Assembly (NCBI RefSeq): GCF_003672135.1
Contig: NC_039512.1
Span: 7,224,874-7,288,873 of the forward strand
Source of the DNA: Ooceraea biroi
Lineage: Eukaryota > Arthropoda > Insecta > Hymenoptera > Formicidae
DNA length: 64,000 nt
Reading direction: 5' to 3'
A model generated the notes under the pieces. The model searched no databases. It had not been told where the DNA came from and saw nothing but the letters and a program-made list of their open reading frames with translations. The stretch's first letter is position 1. Every line of letters begins with the position of its first letter. The translations under genes and the position numbers were made by a program. Positions 12,291 through 22,502 of this stretch are shown here, piece after piece.

Positions 12291-15200
12291 ACGCTCGATA
12301 CATCGCATCCCAATAGTTGGGGAAAAACTTTCGATGGAAGACATGGTTTTTCAATTGTAGGAAAGCAACTCATCCTATTCAGTCTGCCTTATAAAGTACT
12401 CTAAAGAAAAACTTTTAAAGAGGATATCCCCAAATTTTTTTGCATTATCTTTGGAACCTTTGGAAGGCATCTGTTGTGTAAAAAATTATTTTGTATATTA
12501 TCGGAAAAATTTAAAGAAAAATTAAAGAGATTTAAATGTCTTAATTAATATTAATTTAAATGTCTTAATTATAAAAGTGCAGCTCAAATGTGTGACACGA
12601 TATAACATACTGTACTCTTTATATTCTCGGTATAGAACAAGAGAAAACGCGAAAGAGCGGAACTTGAATAAAAGTACCCTCATCGGTATTGCGCGATATA
12701 TTTTTTTGCTTTTTTCACCCCCGGAGTAAAAGTAAAAAATTTTGATCGCATTGAGGGAAAGGGCAAAGCTAGCAGGCAACCATGTCGGCTATCTAAATTA
12801 AACTTTTTCACCCCCTCGGATTTCTCTCCTTTGCTCTCTCTCTCTCTCTCTCTCCTATTTAACGGCTATCATATATCAAACCGCCTGTCATAAGCCGCGC
12901 TGAACGCTGATGTAACCAATCGTTAACAACGCTGATGCCATAAGCCAGGTGTGACCATAGTCCTATAGCGAGCAATAAAGCATTAAACTGGCTTGGCGGA
13001 CATTATGGACCATAAAGCAAATTTTATGAGATTTTTCGAAAAACTGATGATGAATATTTGATTCGTCTTACTCCACATTATTCATAAGAAGCTCATCAGA
13101 TTAACAATGCGCGCAAAGGTTTAAACAAGATTTATTATAAGATCCAAACTCTTCCAGTGATTAGTTTTTGCGGGATACTGTGGAAAACTGCTGATGGTTA
13201 TTTCGCACTCTGTTGCCGTAACATCGAATCAGATTTCGGTGTAGCACATTGGTGCTCGTTTCTCATTTCAGTAATACTTACAGGAATAGGAATTGCACTG
13301 CCACCTATTGATCCCCATCTGTCTCTCTCTATCTTTCTCTTTCCTCGACGAGATCGACGTTTTCGAGTTGCTCGCCCCTGCGGTAATGCGAAGCAGACGC
13401 GGAAGGACTTTCCCGGAAACCCGAAGACATCGATCTTCAGGCTCCCTTCGGCCAATCAGCGTGCTGACTGCTCCTCGAGGAGCAGGTCCTCGTTAATGCA
13501 GCGCAATTCGTCGGAGCGACGCCACTAATGGACTGGCGCAATCATCCTGGCTTGCTACCGAATCTCCTTCTCTGTCGACAACATTGGCGTCCCCTCCATC
13601 GTCCGCACATCTTCGTCCTCCTTGAAGTTCTTTGCGAAAACCTCGATGATCACTGTATCATCTTCTCGTATTTCATCTTCTCTCTCGGAGGAGTTTCCTA
13701 GTGGACTGTCTTTAGCCATCTTCAACCGTCTTCCCATATCCGGGATAGGGTGTTTAGTCGCGGGGCGATAAGGGTTTCACGATCCGTTCTCTAATTGCTC
13801 GAGTATCGAATTTTAATGATAAGAATAATTGGACGAATATCAGAATTGCTATTGTTGAAAAATATTTACGATTTTAATTATGTTTTCTATAATTTTTTCA
13901 ATACCAGATCAAAATTATTTTGGAAAGATATAATTTGCTCTTCGTATATATTGGGAATATTCCGTAATAAAGATGATTAAATCTTAATATAGTTATGATA
14001 AATTAAATTTTTATATTATGAGAGACAGAGAGATCGAGTGTTTTTCTAATATTACACTATAACGGAAATAGTGAAACCTAGTTTTGTCTCTCCGTAATAT
14101 CTTACTCCATATCCTTAATTCGGTATATTGAGAGACATTTAGAAACCCAACATTTATATACATTTTATATATCTTTCCTCTAACAAAATTAAAATATCTT
14201 TCACTTTACTCGTTTTAAAAAATAGGTTAAGTGGAAAAGGAAATTTTTATCTCTTCAGCTGCTCCGTGAAACTTTTTACATTTTCTCTGGAGGTAATTTC
14301 GTTTTCGAAAGAATTTCTCGAAAGAAATCGCGTCCCTTCGTTTATCTTCTTTAAATCTCTTAGCATCTTTTCTTATTTCCATGGTCCTTCATCATTCCAC
14401 TTATCCCCTTTGGTTACCTTTCTCACTTCTCCGTTCCTCGCTTCCCCTATCTAACCCTCCGTATTTTGTCTTTCCGTCCATCGTTTTTTTCCGCACCCCA
14501 CATCTCACATGTTTCTATCATTTTCTTCCGTCTGATCTGCTCAGAGGTTGGTTGTAATCAGCTGGACACGTATACCTTTCGTCCTGATTGATCGAACTTG
14601 AACTTTTAAGATTCTTTGACCAATCACTGTTTTACTTGAACATGTTTCATGAAAGAAATGGTTATGCGACATTTGTGAATGTCTCAAATCTAATGAGATG
14701 CAATTTTGGTCATTAAGAATGTAGCAAACAAGTAAATTGATTATTTTAAGAATATTTGCTTAAATAAGCTTAAGGTATGGATTTATGAGTTTTATAACTA
14801 ATAAATTTAATGAAATTTTGTTATTTAAATTATTTTATTTAAGATTTACTTAAATTTTTAATACTTGTGGAAAAATATTAAATAATAATCCGGAAATGTT
14901 TCACATTTGCATTTATATAAGTTACGGATATATTGGATTTGAAAATTCTACTGAATAATAAAAGATGATAGAAAATGAGAAGAGAACCAAGCTTAATGTT
15001 TTAGAAGCGATATGACCTTAATTCTACCCGATTTCTGGTGTAGCTCGATTGATACATAAATCATCACAGAGTACGGTTTCCCGCGGTTCGCGTTATATGT
15101 ACGCGACTCTGTAATTCTAATAAATTGGTTTGTCGTCCACCATAAATCAGAGAGCAGTCTACGTACTGTCTTCCTCCTTTACACGTTGCTTCACACTGGA

Positions 15201-15956
15201 TTTGGCCAACGAAAGTCAATTTTCAGAATAGTACGGTCATACAAATATGGCAAATCCAATTTTGCTTCAGAGTTAGTTTTACTAGTGTGTTGGAAAACAT
15301 TTTTCCTCTATGTTATTGAAAATAAATCATTGTTAGGATAGAAATAGTATTTTGTTCGAGCGTTATTCCACGACTATTCTCGCATTTTTGAAATTTGATT
15401 ACCCGAAAAGTTATGACTTGACTAGATTTGCAGACAATTGGCTGTTCTTAAGAAGGTAGGAATGATTTTTTTCTTAGCAGAGGAGAAAGACACGAAGTTA
15501 CTTATCATGATACTTAAATTATCAATAATTACTAATAACCAGACGAGTTTTTCAAAAGACTGAAAATGAAATATAACGATGATTGCAAGGGAAAGTGTTT
15601 ACTCTTCTGAATTGAATACCATAGTGATTCTATACACTTGTCTTTTACGTAATGAGACGTGCACGAAAATGGGAGACGCCTTAGTTGGAGCATAAGCGTA
15701 GAGATTCGTAGGAAAGATAGTCGTAACGAGGCGTAGAGGGTGGATCAATACGAGGGTTCTTACGTAGTTCGCTTACTCTTGCTCTGTCTCGCTCCTTCTT
15801 GCTCCACCCTTCAGCTCTTCCTTATCTTTTTCTTTCGCCCGGATCTTCCATTTCTCTCAGCTTCATCCTCACTCTTTCCCTTTTCCCCTATCTCTTTCTT
15901 CTTCAGTTGCTCCCTATCGTTTTTTTTCTCTAGCTCCCTTTCTGATTCTCTCTTAG

Positions 15957-15962
<6 letters not shown>

Positions 15963-16011
<49 letters not shown>
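15963..16011 (+). repeat. (CT)n microsatellite
   Basis: An almost pure CT dinucleotide tract of about 49 bases lies in a wider pyrimidine-rich stretch (about 15780-16011). It lies about 1.1 kb upstream of the second Z exon acceptor. Confidence 0.95.
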
Positions 16012-16015
<4 letters not shown>

Positions 16016-16343
16016 GAACTTAATATGCACGAAGACGAAGGTGAGCGACGATGCTTGCTGTTAGATGAAACGTGATTGTATTTCATTTATTCTGGAAATT
16101 TCCCGTCTGATTCGTGAGACATACCGGAAGTGCGTAACGACGGCAACAGCTGTGCTAAAATCTCGTATCACCGAGTGTGCGCTACGGCGCGGAATGTGCG
16201 TTCGATTACGGTCGTGAACTGGAAGTTGTCCGTGTCTCCACATGAACGTGATACCGAAATCGGGAGGGACAAACGAGCGATAGATTACGGAAATGCATTG
16301 CGATTCATTCAGCCTAGAGCCGTCGAATTACATTTTGGATAAG

Positions 16344-16390
16344 AAACAACATCAACAAGAACAACAACAACATCAACAACAACACACCAA
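16344..16390 (+). repeat. CAA/CAT-rich triplet repeat
   Basis: This is a degenerate caa/cat/gaa trinucleotide run of about 47 bases. It has no coding context. Confidence 0.85.
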
Positions 16391-16859
16391 ACATCCTACA
16401 ACCGGGCATGCCCTGAGAGTACGAGAGTAATGCGCGTTCGAGTATGTGTGCACTAGAGCAGGATGAAAGAGCAGAGAAGCAAGAGCGAATGTGTACGTGT
16501 ATCTGTGTGTGCGTGTATATCTGTGTGATCGCCGGTGTGAAGAGAGACGGATGGATCGGGCGCGAAAGTGTATCCGAGGGTGCGGAACGAGCGAGAACGA
16601 GAGAGAGTAGGAAAGACAAACGGAATGCGAGAGAGAAGGAGAGAGAACGTGAGGCAGATGGAGAGAAAGGAATCATGTGTAACTGGCTATATGTGTGTGT
16701 GCTCGGATACAGAGCGAAGAGAAGGGAGAATGACAGAAAGAAAGAGCGAAAGGTTTACTGTATGTGCCTCTGTACATTTGTGCGAATATGTGTCGTGTAT
16801 GTGTGTATGCGTGTATGTGAATCTGTATGCGTAATAGAGAAAGAAAGCGCGATTATGGT

Positions 16860-17100
16860 ATCGAAAGGAGAGTGAGACAAAGAATGAGGGAGAGAAAGAA
16901 GGAGAAAGAGAGAGAGGAAGAGAATAAGAGTGAATGCGCATGTGATAGAGCACGCTAGGGAAAAAGTGTGCGAGAAAGCGAGAGATAGAAAGAGAATGAG
17001 AAAATGAGAGAAAGAGAAGGAAAGATGGAGAATGAGAGAGAATGGAGAGGGAGAGAGAGATCAGTAGTGAGAGAAAAAGAAATCGTGGGAGGGGCGGGAG
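16860..17100 (+). repeat. GA-rich purine tract before the second Z exon
   Basis: About 240 bases of imperfect gaga, gaaa and ggag repeats end about 50 bases before the acceptor at 17152-17153. In DNA it could bind GAGA factor. In RNA it is complementary in character to the CT tract at 15963-16011. Confidence 0.9.
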
Positions 17101-17153
17101 AGAAAAAGCGAGGAAGGAAACGGTATCAACTGACGGGCATGTCCTGGTTGTAG

Positions 17154-17524
17154 GATCGGCGATGCCGAAGAGGGAGGAGGCCGCGATGGCGGCCGCCGCC
17201 ACCGATACCACACAGACGGTGGAGAATTTCGCGAGGCTCTACACGGCACTACGTCACGACGACGCTAGGCCTCTATGTCGATACTGCGGCCGTAGCTACT
17301 CGTCGCCGAGCAACCTGCGGCAGCACGTGAAAAACGTCCACTCGAACTGGCCACCGCCAGACACGTGGCCGCAATGCAACGTATGCGGCAAGCGATGCAA
17401 GACCAAGCATTACTTGATCAATCACCAGCTACAGGCGCACGGGATACATCAAAGGCCTAGCATGAACAATCCAACTGCCCAGCAGCAACAGCATCAATCG
17501 CCATCCTCGTCTTCGTTGCCATGA
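17154..17524 (+). CDS. br: broad alternative terminal exon, second zinc-finger pair, tentatively Z3-like (partial CDS)
   Basis: This exon encodes a second alternative DNA-binding end for broad. The acceptor is the TAG at 17151-17153. Two bases (ga) finish the split codon, the same phase as the other Z exons, and 122 codons run to TGA at 17522-17524. After an Ala-rich, acidic N-terminal stretch come two C2H2 fingers at exon residues 41-95 (nt 17276-17440). The first is CRYCGRSYSSPSNLRQH with the last His four residues on. The second is CNVCGKRCKTKHYLINH, also ending in H-x4-H, with an extra Cys in the loop. The SNLRQH/SNLKQH recognition helix and the AHGI/MHGI ending match the first Z exon, so the two probably arose by duplication. 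A Gln/Ser-rich tail ends the protein. The open frame continues upstream into GA repeats, but that part precedes the acceptor and is not coding. The Z number is uncertain. Confidence 0.88.
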
Positions 17525-18159
17525 GTACGTTTGGCGTCGTCGTCCGCCGGTTGTCGAGACGCGATCACGTTTTCACCACTTGCCGAAAGATTGTAGTCGA
17601 TATCGGTCGGAAGCGCGGGGATTGCTATCTGCTTGATAGGGATGTTCGAAATAGCATAACGGGATTTCCATCGCCATTGTCCGCTTGAAATTTGTTTATT
17701 CCGTTTAGAGCATTGCTCATGATAAAACGCTAAATTTTATAGTAACTTTTATGTGAAACGAATGTATCTGAATGCGTCTCTAATCTTTTGATTTTTTAAA
17801 ATTAGGACAGATCAAATTGATTGATATAATTTTCGCAGGCATGTTGTAACTTTGGTATATCCTATAGTAATGATGTTAATATAAATGAATGATTTTCATT
17901 TTCCCTCTACAATTTTCATATTATTGCTCTTAATCCATAATTCATAGTTGGTTAAACTATATATTTCACTGTAAATAATGGATATTCATTCTTGTTTCTA
18001 TTTATATTATATAATGCATGATTTTGTTTAAAATAATGGATATTATTCATTTACATCATAACTAATTATGATTTATGATTATGCTTTAGTATGCTATTTG
18101 AAATTAATTAATGACATTATAGAGATTTATTGATACCTTTATACTTTTGGAGACTTATA
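17525..18159 (+). other. br: Probable 3' UTR of the second Z isoform, then intron
   Basis: AT-rich sequence after the second Z stop codon. No canonical AATAAA was seen between the stop and the mariner relic at 18161. No other gene is visible. Confidence 0.5.
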
Positions 18160-18160
18160 T

Positions 18161-18400
18161 TAGGTTGATGTATAAATTCTTGTCGATGGCTCGATAAATG
18201 GATCGCCTCAAAAGATGACTTTTTTTCAACGTGGTATGTTGAAATTCGTATGTTGCCGGAAAGTTACCGGAAAAAGTCGCAGAAAATGATGGAAAATACT
18301 TTGATTAATTTATATCGATATATCGATCTTTATATCGGTATATCGCTTATTTCAATAAAGAAAAATTGCAAAATCGGCAAGAACTTACGCACTGATCTAT
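18161..18400 (+). mobile_element. Internally deleted mariner element (transposase C-terminus only)
   Basis: The left end reads TAGGTTGATGTATAAATTCTTG. The right end is its imperfect inverse: CAAGAACTTACGCACTGATCTA at about 18379-18400. TA dinucleotides flank the ends. In between, from 18184, one frame reads RWLDKWIASKDDFF, then after a short gap MLPESYRKKSQKMMEN, which resembles the last segment of mariner transposases (the WLD..., LPERW...VVEN region). The catalytic D,D34D part is missing, so the element is non-autonomous and dead. Typical mariner sequence (aaaattgcaaaatcgg) leads to the right end. Confidence 0.8.
18354..18359 (+). terminator. Candidate poly(A) signal AATAAA inside the mariner relic
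   Basis: This is the first canonical AATAAA I find after the second Z exon stop (17524). A second one is at 18417-18422. Use by the second Z isoform is inference. Confidence 0.25.
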
Positions 18401-19788
18401 ATATATATATAATAGAAATAAATATAGGAATTATTATTGCATAAATGAAACAATATAAAAGTGATGCAAAGAATTAAAACTTTCTGGTGGACAAAATTGC
18501 TTCCGACCGTATCAAATTAATCGAACAACCTACAGATCAAGTTTTCATTAATTTTGAGACGACGGCTAACGAAACGCATACTCAAACGCAATAACAAGAA
18601 AGACACAAAAAAGTGATGGTGTAAATTACTAATTTAAATAGTATGATACAAAATGATACAATCGAATATCTTATATTTTGACGTGTGCCTAAAACAATGC
18701 GTCAAATCGAATGTATACGAAATTGAATGAGTATACGAAAGCTGACAAAACGCATAATATTAAATAATCACATGAATAATCTCGTGGCAGAATATTTATC
18801 AAGAATCTAATTGATTAGCATATTTGCGAATTCAGTTTCAAAAGTACACCTCCGTCACCTTTCGCCGAAAATTTAATTGTAACAAAAATTCAATCATAAC
18901 AAAAGAGATCTTCGATTCGAATATCCTTATTTCCCTATTTAAAGAACACGATTAAATGGTAATGTTAATTACCGATTTATTCTCTTGCACGGTACAGACT
19001 CCTTCCAACCATATTCAAGTAAAAAACCGTTATCCAGTAAAAAATCTTGACAGTTCTTCGCATTTTAAGTTTTGTAGAATTTGATTTGAGTCGAGTTCCA
19101 AGAGCCCCATTTATGTGTCAACATTTGCCATGATTTCAATTATATATATCTATCTGTTATGTGGATGTTTACTACTATATTCAAACTATGTATTTTCACA
19201 ATGTAATGCCACTTTCATGTTGAACTATTGGAGACTATTTTGTAATTATTCTGAATATGTAAATGATTATTAATTAAATCGCAGAAAACATCATAATATA
19301 TATCATAAATATTTGAAAAAGTACAACATGTGTGTATGGATGTGTGTGTACATATGTATGTATATGTACACACATAGTTCTGTGAAACAATTATTAATAT
19401 CGATATAGATATTTCAATATCATATGTTACAATGATATATATATAATAATGATATATATTTCTATATATTAATATTGATACATAATGATATTTCTAAAAC
19501 TAAAATAGCTTAGCAATCAGTTACATTCGAGGAATAAGCACCTTATGTTAATTACATAAATGGTCTCCGCCCCGTATCAATAACAATTAGCGATTGGTTG
19601 GTATCAGTTAATGCTGAGTGTAATATCAGTTAAATAGTTACTGCTGAGTGTAATCTCGCTACGGGAAATACCCTTAAATGTTGAACATCGTTGGGTCAAG
19701 GTTGGGCGTGTAGCATTATCGCGTATTGCTCGGGGTGGGATTACGGTGGTGGTGGCTGGTGGTAACGTTGGTGTGGTGGTGGTTGCAG
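18401..19788 (+). other. br: Interval before the third Z exon
   Basis: AT-rich sequence with TA-rich runs near 18400 and 19430-19470. A stretch ending in tcgaacaacctac near 18532 could be the end of another mariner-like element but has no partner that I can see. The last 60 bases become GGT/TG-rich up to the acceptor. Confidence 0.5.
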
Positions 19789-20261
19789 ATCACGGGCTTG
19801 ATGAGGCAGAGGGCGCGGCTTACCACCACCACCACAGCCATCACCAGCAACATCATCGGCATCGCCATCATCATCCACTATCCGTCCCTCCTCCTCACCA
19901 CCGTCATCAGGCGTCACTGGAAGACGACCCGCCAATTAATCAGTCTTCTACCACGGCCACTATGACGATTAGGACAACTAGCAAGTATCAGCGCGGGCAA
20001 CCGGACTACAGGCAGCAGAGGCTACTGCGGGAGCATCATCGCCAGCACGGTTACAGATGTCCGCTCTGCTGTAGGATGCTACAAGACATCAGCACCATGA
20101 GGGCGCACTTGGACCATCACTATCCTAGAGACTCGCCTACCTGTCCCGTTGCTTCTTGCGGCAAAACCTTCTCCCATCCTAACAGTGTCAGAAACCATAT
20201 GCGATTGAAGCATCCAGTGCAATGGGATCAGATTAAGACCTTGAGGTGGACTTACGTCTGA
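19789..20261 (+). CDS. br: broad alternative terminal exon, third divergent zinc-finger pair (partial CDS)
   Basis: This exon gives a third alternative zinc-finger end. The acceptor is the CAG at 19786-19788, inside a GGT/TG-rich stretch. Two bases (at) finish the split codon, and 156 codons follow to TGA at 20259-20261. The N-terminal half is a His-rich low-complexity region (about residues 12-40), then a basic, Gln/Arg-rich stretch. Finger 1 starts at nt 20058 (CPLC, then a third adjacent Cys, with His at the usual distance). Finger 2 has C-x4-C spacing (CPVASC), then x12, H-x4-H, ending near 20213. The protein stops 15 residues after the last His with a Trp/Tyr/Val end. It does not look like the Drosophila Z4 pair as I remember it, so it may be a Z3, Z5 or Z6 class exon. 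Membership of broad rests on phase, position, strand and finger-pair layout. Confidence 0.82.
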
Positions 20262-22047
20262 TGAACAGACGAGGATCAGTACAACTCTGATCACGAAACT
20301 GTTTAATCTTTAATTCCAAGAGGCTTTTGCCAAAGATACCTTTTGACTCTGAAACTCTCCGTGCGATAAATGTGCGGCGATAATGAGTAATGAGAGATTT
20401 AAGTGGGATCTTCTACTTGAGATTATTGTCGAAACTACTATATATTAATCATAACAAATCATTCGATAAGAATTTAAATCCAAAATAAGTTTTCGAAAAT
20501 TATGTTATCTGTCACCAAAACTTACTACCTATGTAATAGAATGATGTTCGTAATTATATGTGAGAAAATAGAGCAAATATTTAACGAACTTATGCAATTT
20601 AGATGTCAATCGACAATCATTTCTAGTGCGAGAAAATTTAAGCTTGCTCAATTAGTACTTTCGATAAGAACAAATACCAAATTAACATCAAATTGAGCTT
20701 ATTATCGCCGCACGAGGGCAAATCGCGAACGTTGGAAGAGAGTCTGTTCGATGAAGATTAGATTTTGCATAATACGATCGAAACATAAGTGAATTTGGTG
20801 AGTGTGTTGATGATGCCAATCACAAATTAGCTGAAAGTGTGAAAGTATTGTACGTGGCGTTGACGTATAATTCCGATAGTTGATTAGCCGGAGATACGCA
20901 AAGTTGTAAAATAAGCTATCTTCAGTGATTTATTTTAAAACTGTCATACCATGCACCCGCCGTAAAGTTTATCCCTGACGGAAAGCGCACATATTGTACA
21001 TACGCCAGAGATTATATCGACAAAGGAAAAATCTATAAATATATAAAGAGCAATTATATATAGAATGTGTATATATACATATATATATGTACATGTATGT
21101 ATATGTACACATAAGAGATATACATAAAGTTGAATTTATATAAAATGGATGAAGCAGTATTTCCTGTAGAGCCTGAAGTGTAGACGCCGTAGAAACAAGC
21201 GACTTATATACGCAACGATGTCTGGTGTTCGACGTACGCAGTGATTCCGACATCGATATAACGATTAGATTACGTATCTAAAAGAGAAAACAATGTTCCT
21301 CTAAGCTGAGTAAGCCAGCCTTATGTTAAATAATATAGTCTTAAGAATGTAGAATGGACAGAATGGACGGCGCACGCCAAAAATGGTAGCGACAATCGCG
21401 CCGAAACCGAGCGATCGGTCTAAAGCGCTCTAGAGATTCGTTTGCTTTAGCGACTGGCGAAGTGCGATGAAGTTCAACGTGACGTGTGAGAAAGTTGTGA
21501 GAGTGCATGAGGTACACGGATCTGTGCGAGTAGGTAAAATCGCGATTGAACACGTCGACCACAGAAGTATGATCGCTCGATGATGCCTAGCCTTATTTTT
21601 CTACACTCTTACGTTTTATCAGTATTCCCTAGATAAAAAGCCCCCGAAAGATATTATGTTCGAAACCGTGTACATTAGAATACATTGCGAATGAACGCCC
21701 GAGGAGGTATATTTATATAATTCTTCAGCCGATGTACGAGTTGTTAGTTGTGAATCTCAAAGAGAATGGCCAGCGGATGCGACGAGTTCTGTAATATATT
21801 CGTGATTAGCGTGATATTTTCCAAAATGAGATTCATGCAGGAATGCATATGAAATTACGTCAATGTACAGTCTGGAGCGCCAGAGCAGTTGCAAAGCGTT
21901 TTCGCGAAGTTTTGTTAAGTATTATTTATTATCGATTGTTGTTTTCTCATGACTGACAGCTCGTATGATGAGTAATGTATAGAGTATATATATATGCACT
22001 ATTTTAGCAGATATTAGCTTATATATACATACGTCTAAAACATACGA
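20262..22047 (+). other. br: Probable 3' UTR of the third Z isoform
   Basis: About 1.8 kb without a convincing ORF after the third Z stop codon. It includes two exact UGUANAUA (Pumilio-type) matches, at 20995-21002 and 21068-21075, and AU-rich stretches. It ends at closely spaced AATAAA signals. Confidence 0.45.
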
Positions 22048-22088
22048 AATAAAGTCTATACTATTTAAGTAATGCTTTGTACAATAAA
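22048..22088 (+). terminator. Paired candidate poly(A) signals
   Basis: AATAAA occurs at 22048-22053 and again at 22083-22088, followed by T-rich and TTCTGTTCTG-type sequence to about 22225. Their position, 1.8 kb after the third Z stop and 400 bases before the Z1 acceptor, fits the poly(A) site of the third isoform. Confidence 0.4.
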
Positions 22089-22502
22089 GAATATTCAAAG
22101 AAATCCAAAGTATAATATTTTATTCTTGTCGCAATTTCTTATGATATATGAAGTTGTAAAATACGTAATCGACTTTATGTGACAAATGAAACCTTTTCTG
22201 TTCTGTTATTAATGTTTTTTTATTATTTATTGTTATATATTTATTGTTATTTATCTCAACAGGTCTTACGTAGTATTTTATAACTAAAGGATATTAAAAT
22301 TTTCATAATTTTATAAAATAAATTTCAGTTGATTAATTTTTTTCGGTGTTGAAAAAATGTATAAAACTTTCATTACTTTCTAATTAAAGTTATTGAATAA
22401 GCATTGTTAAAAATTGCATATCGGGCAGTGATACAGCTCTGTTATTATTCGAGAACTAAATACATATGAACCCATATTTATATAGCCATAATTTATTTTC
22501 AG
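22089..22502 (+). other. br: Intron directly before the Z1-type exon
   Basis: This interval is strongly AT-rich and ends in a good pyrimidine-rich acceptor (atttattttcag, ending at 22502). This is the only one of the four Z acceptors with a classical tract. Confidence 0.6.

Larger units (their letters stand above)
11983..17153 (+). other. br: Interval between Z exons, second part
   Basis: This is intronic sequence without a recognised gene. It has a short CT run at 12834-12854, AT-rich sequence around 13.8-15 kb, then long pyrimidine and purine tracts directly before the second Z exon. Open frames in 15740-17100 come from the simple repeats. Confidence 0.6.

Noticed and set aside
15740..16086. 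Frames of about 90-110 codons on both strands
   Set aside because: They are translations of the CT/GA microsatellite (Ser-Leu or Glu-Arg runs).
17042..17153. Upstream extension of the second Z exon reading frame
   Set aside because: The frame is open only because of purine repeats. The acceptor at 17152-17153 gives the same phase as the other Z exons.
16444..17211. Long frames of 120-174 codons on both strands before the second Z exon
   Set aside because: They come from GA-rich and GT-rich simple sequence. The only supported coding part begins at the acceptor at 17154.
18480..18535. Sequence ending tcgaacaacctac as a second mariner terminus
   Set aside because: Only one end resembles a mariner terminal repeat. 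No partner end or coding relic was found.
22466..22502. ATG at 22466 as start of a separate zinc-finger protein
   Set aside because: The pyrimidine-rich acceptor ending at 22502 and the shared phase show that this part is intronic. The protein start lies in the broad core exons.
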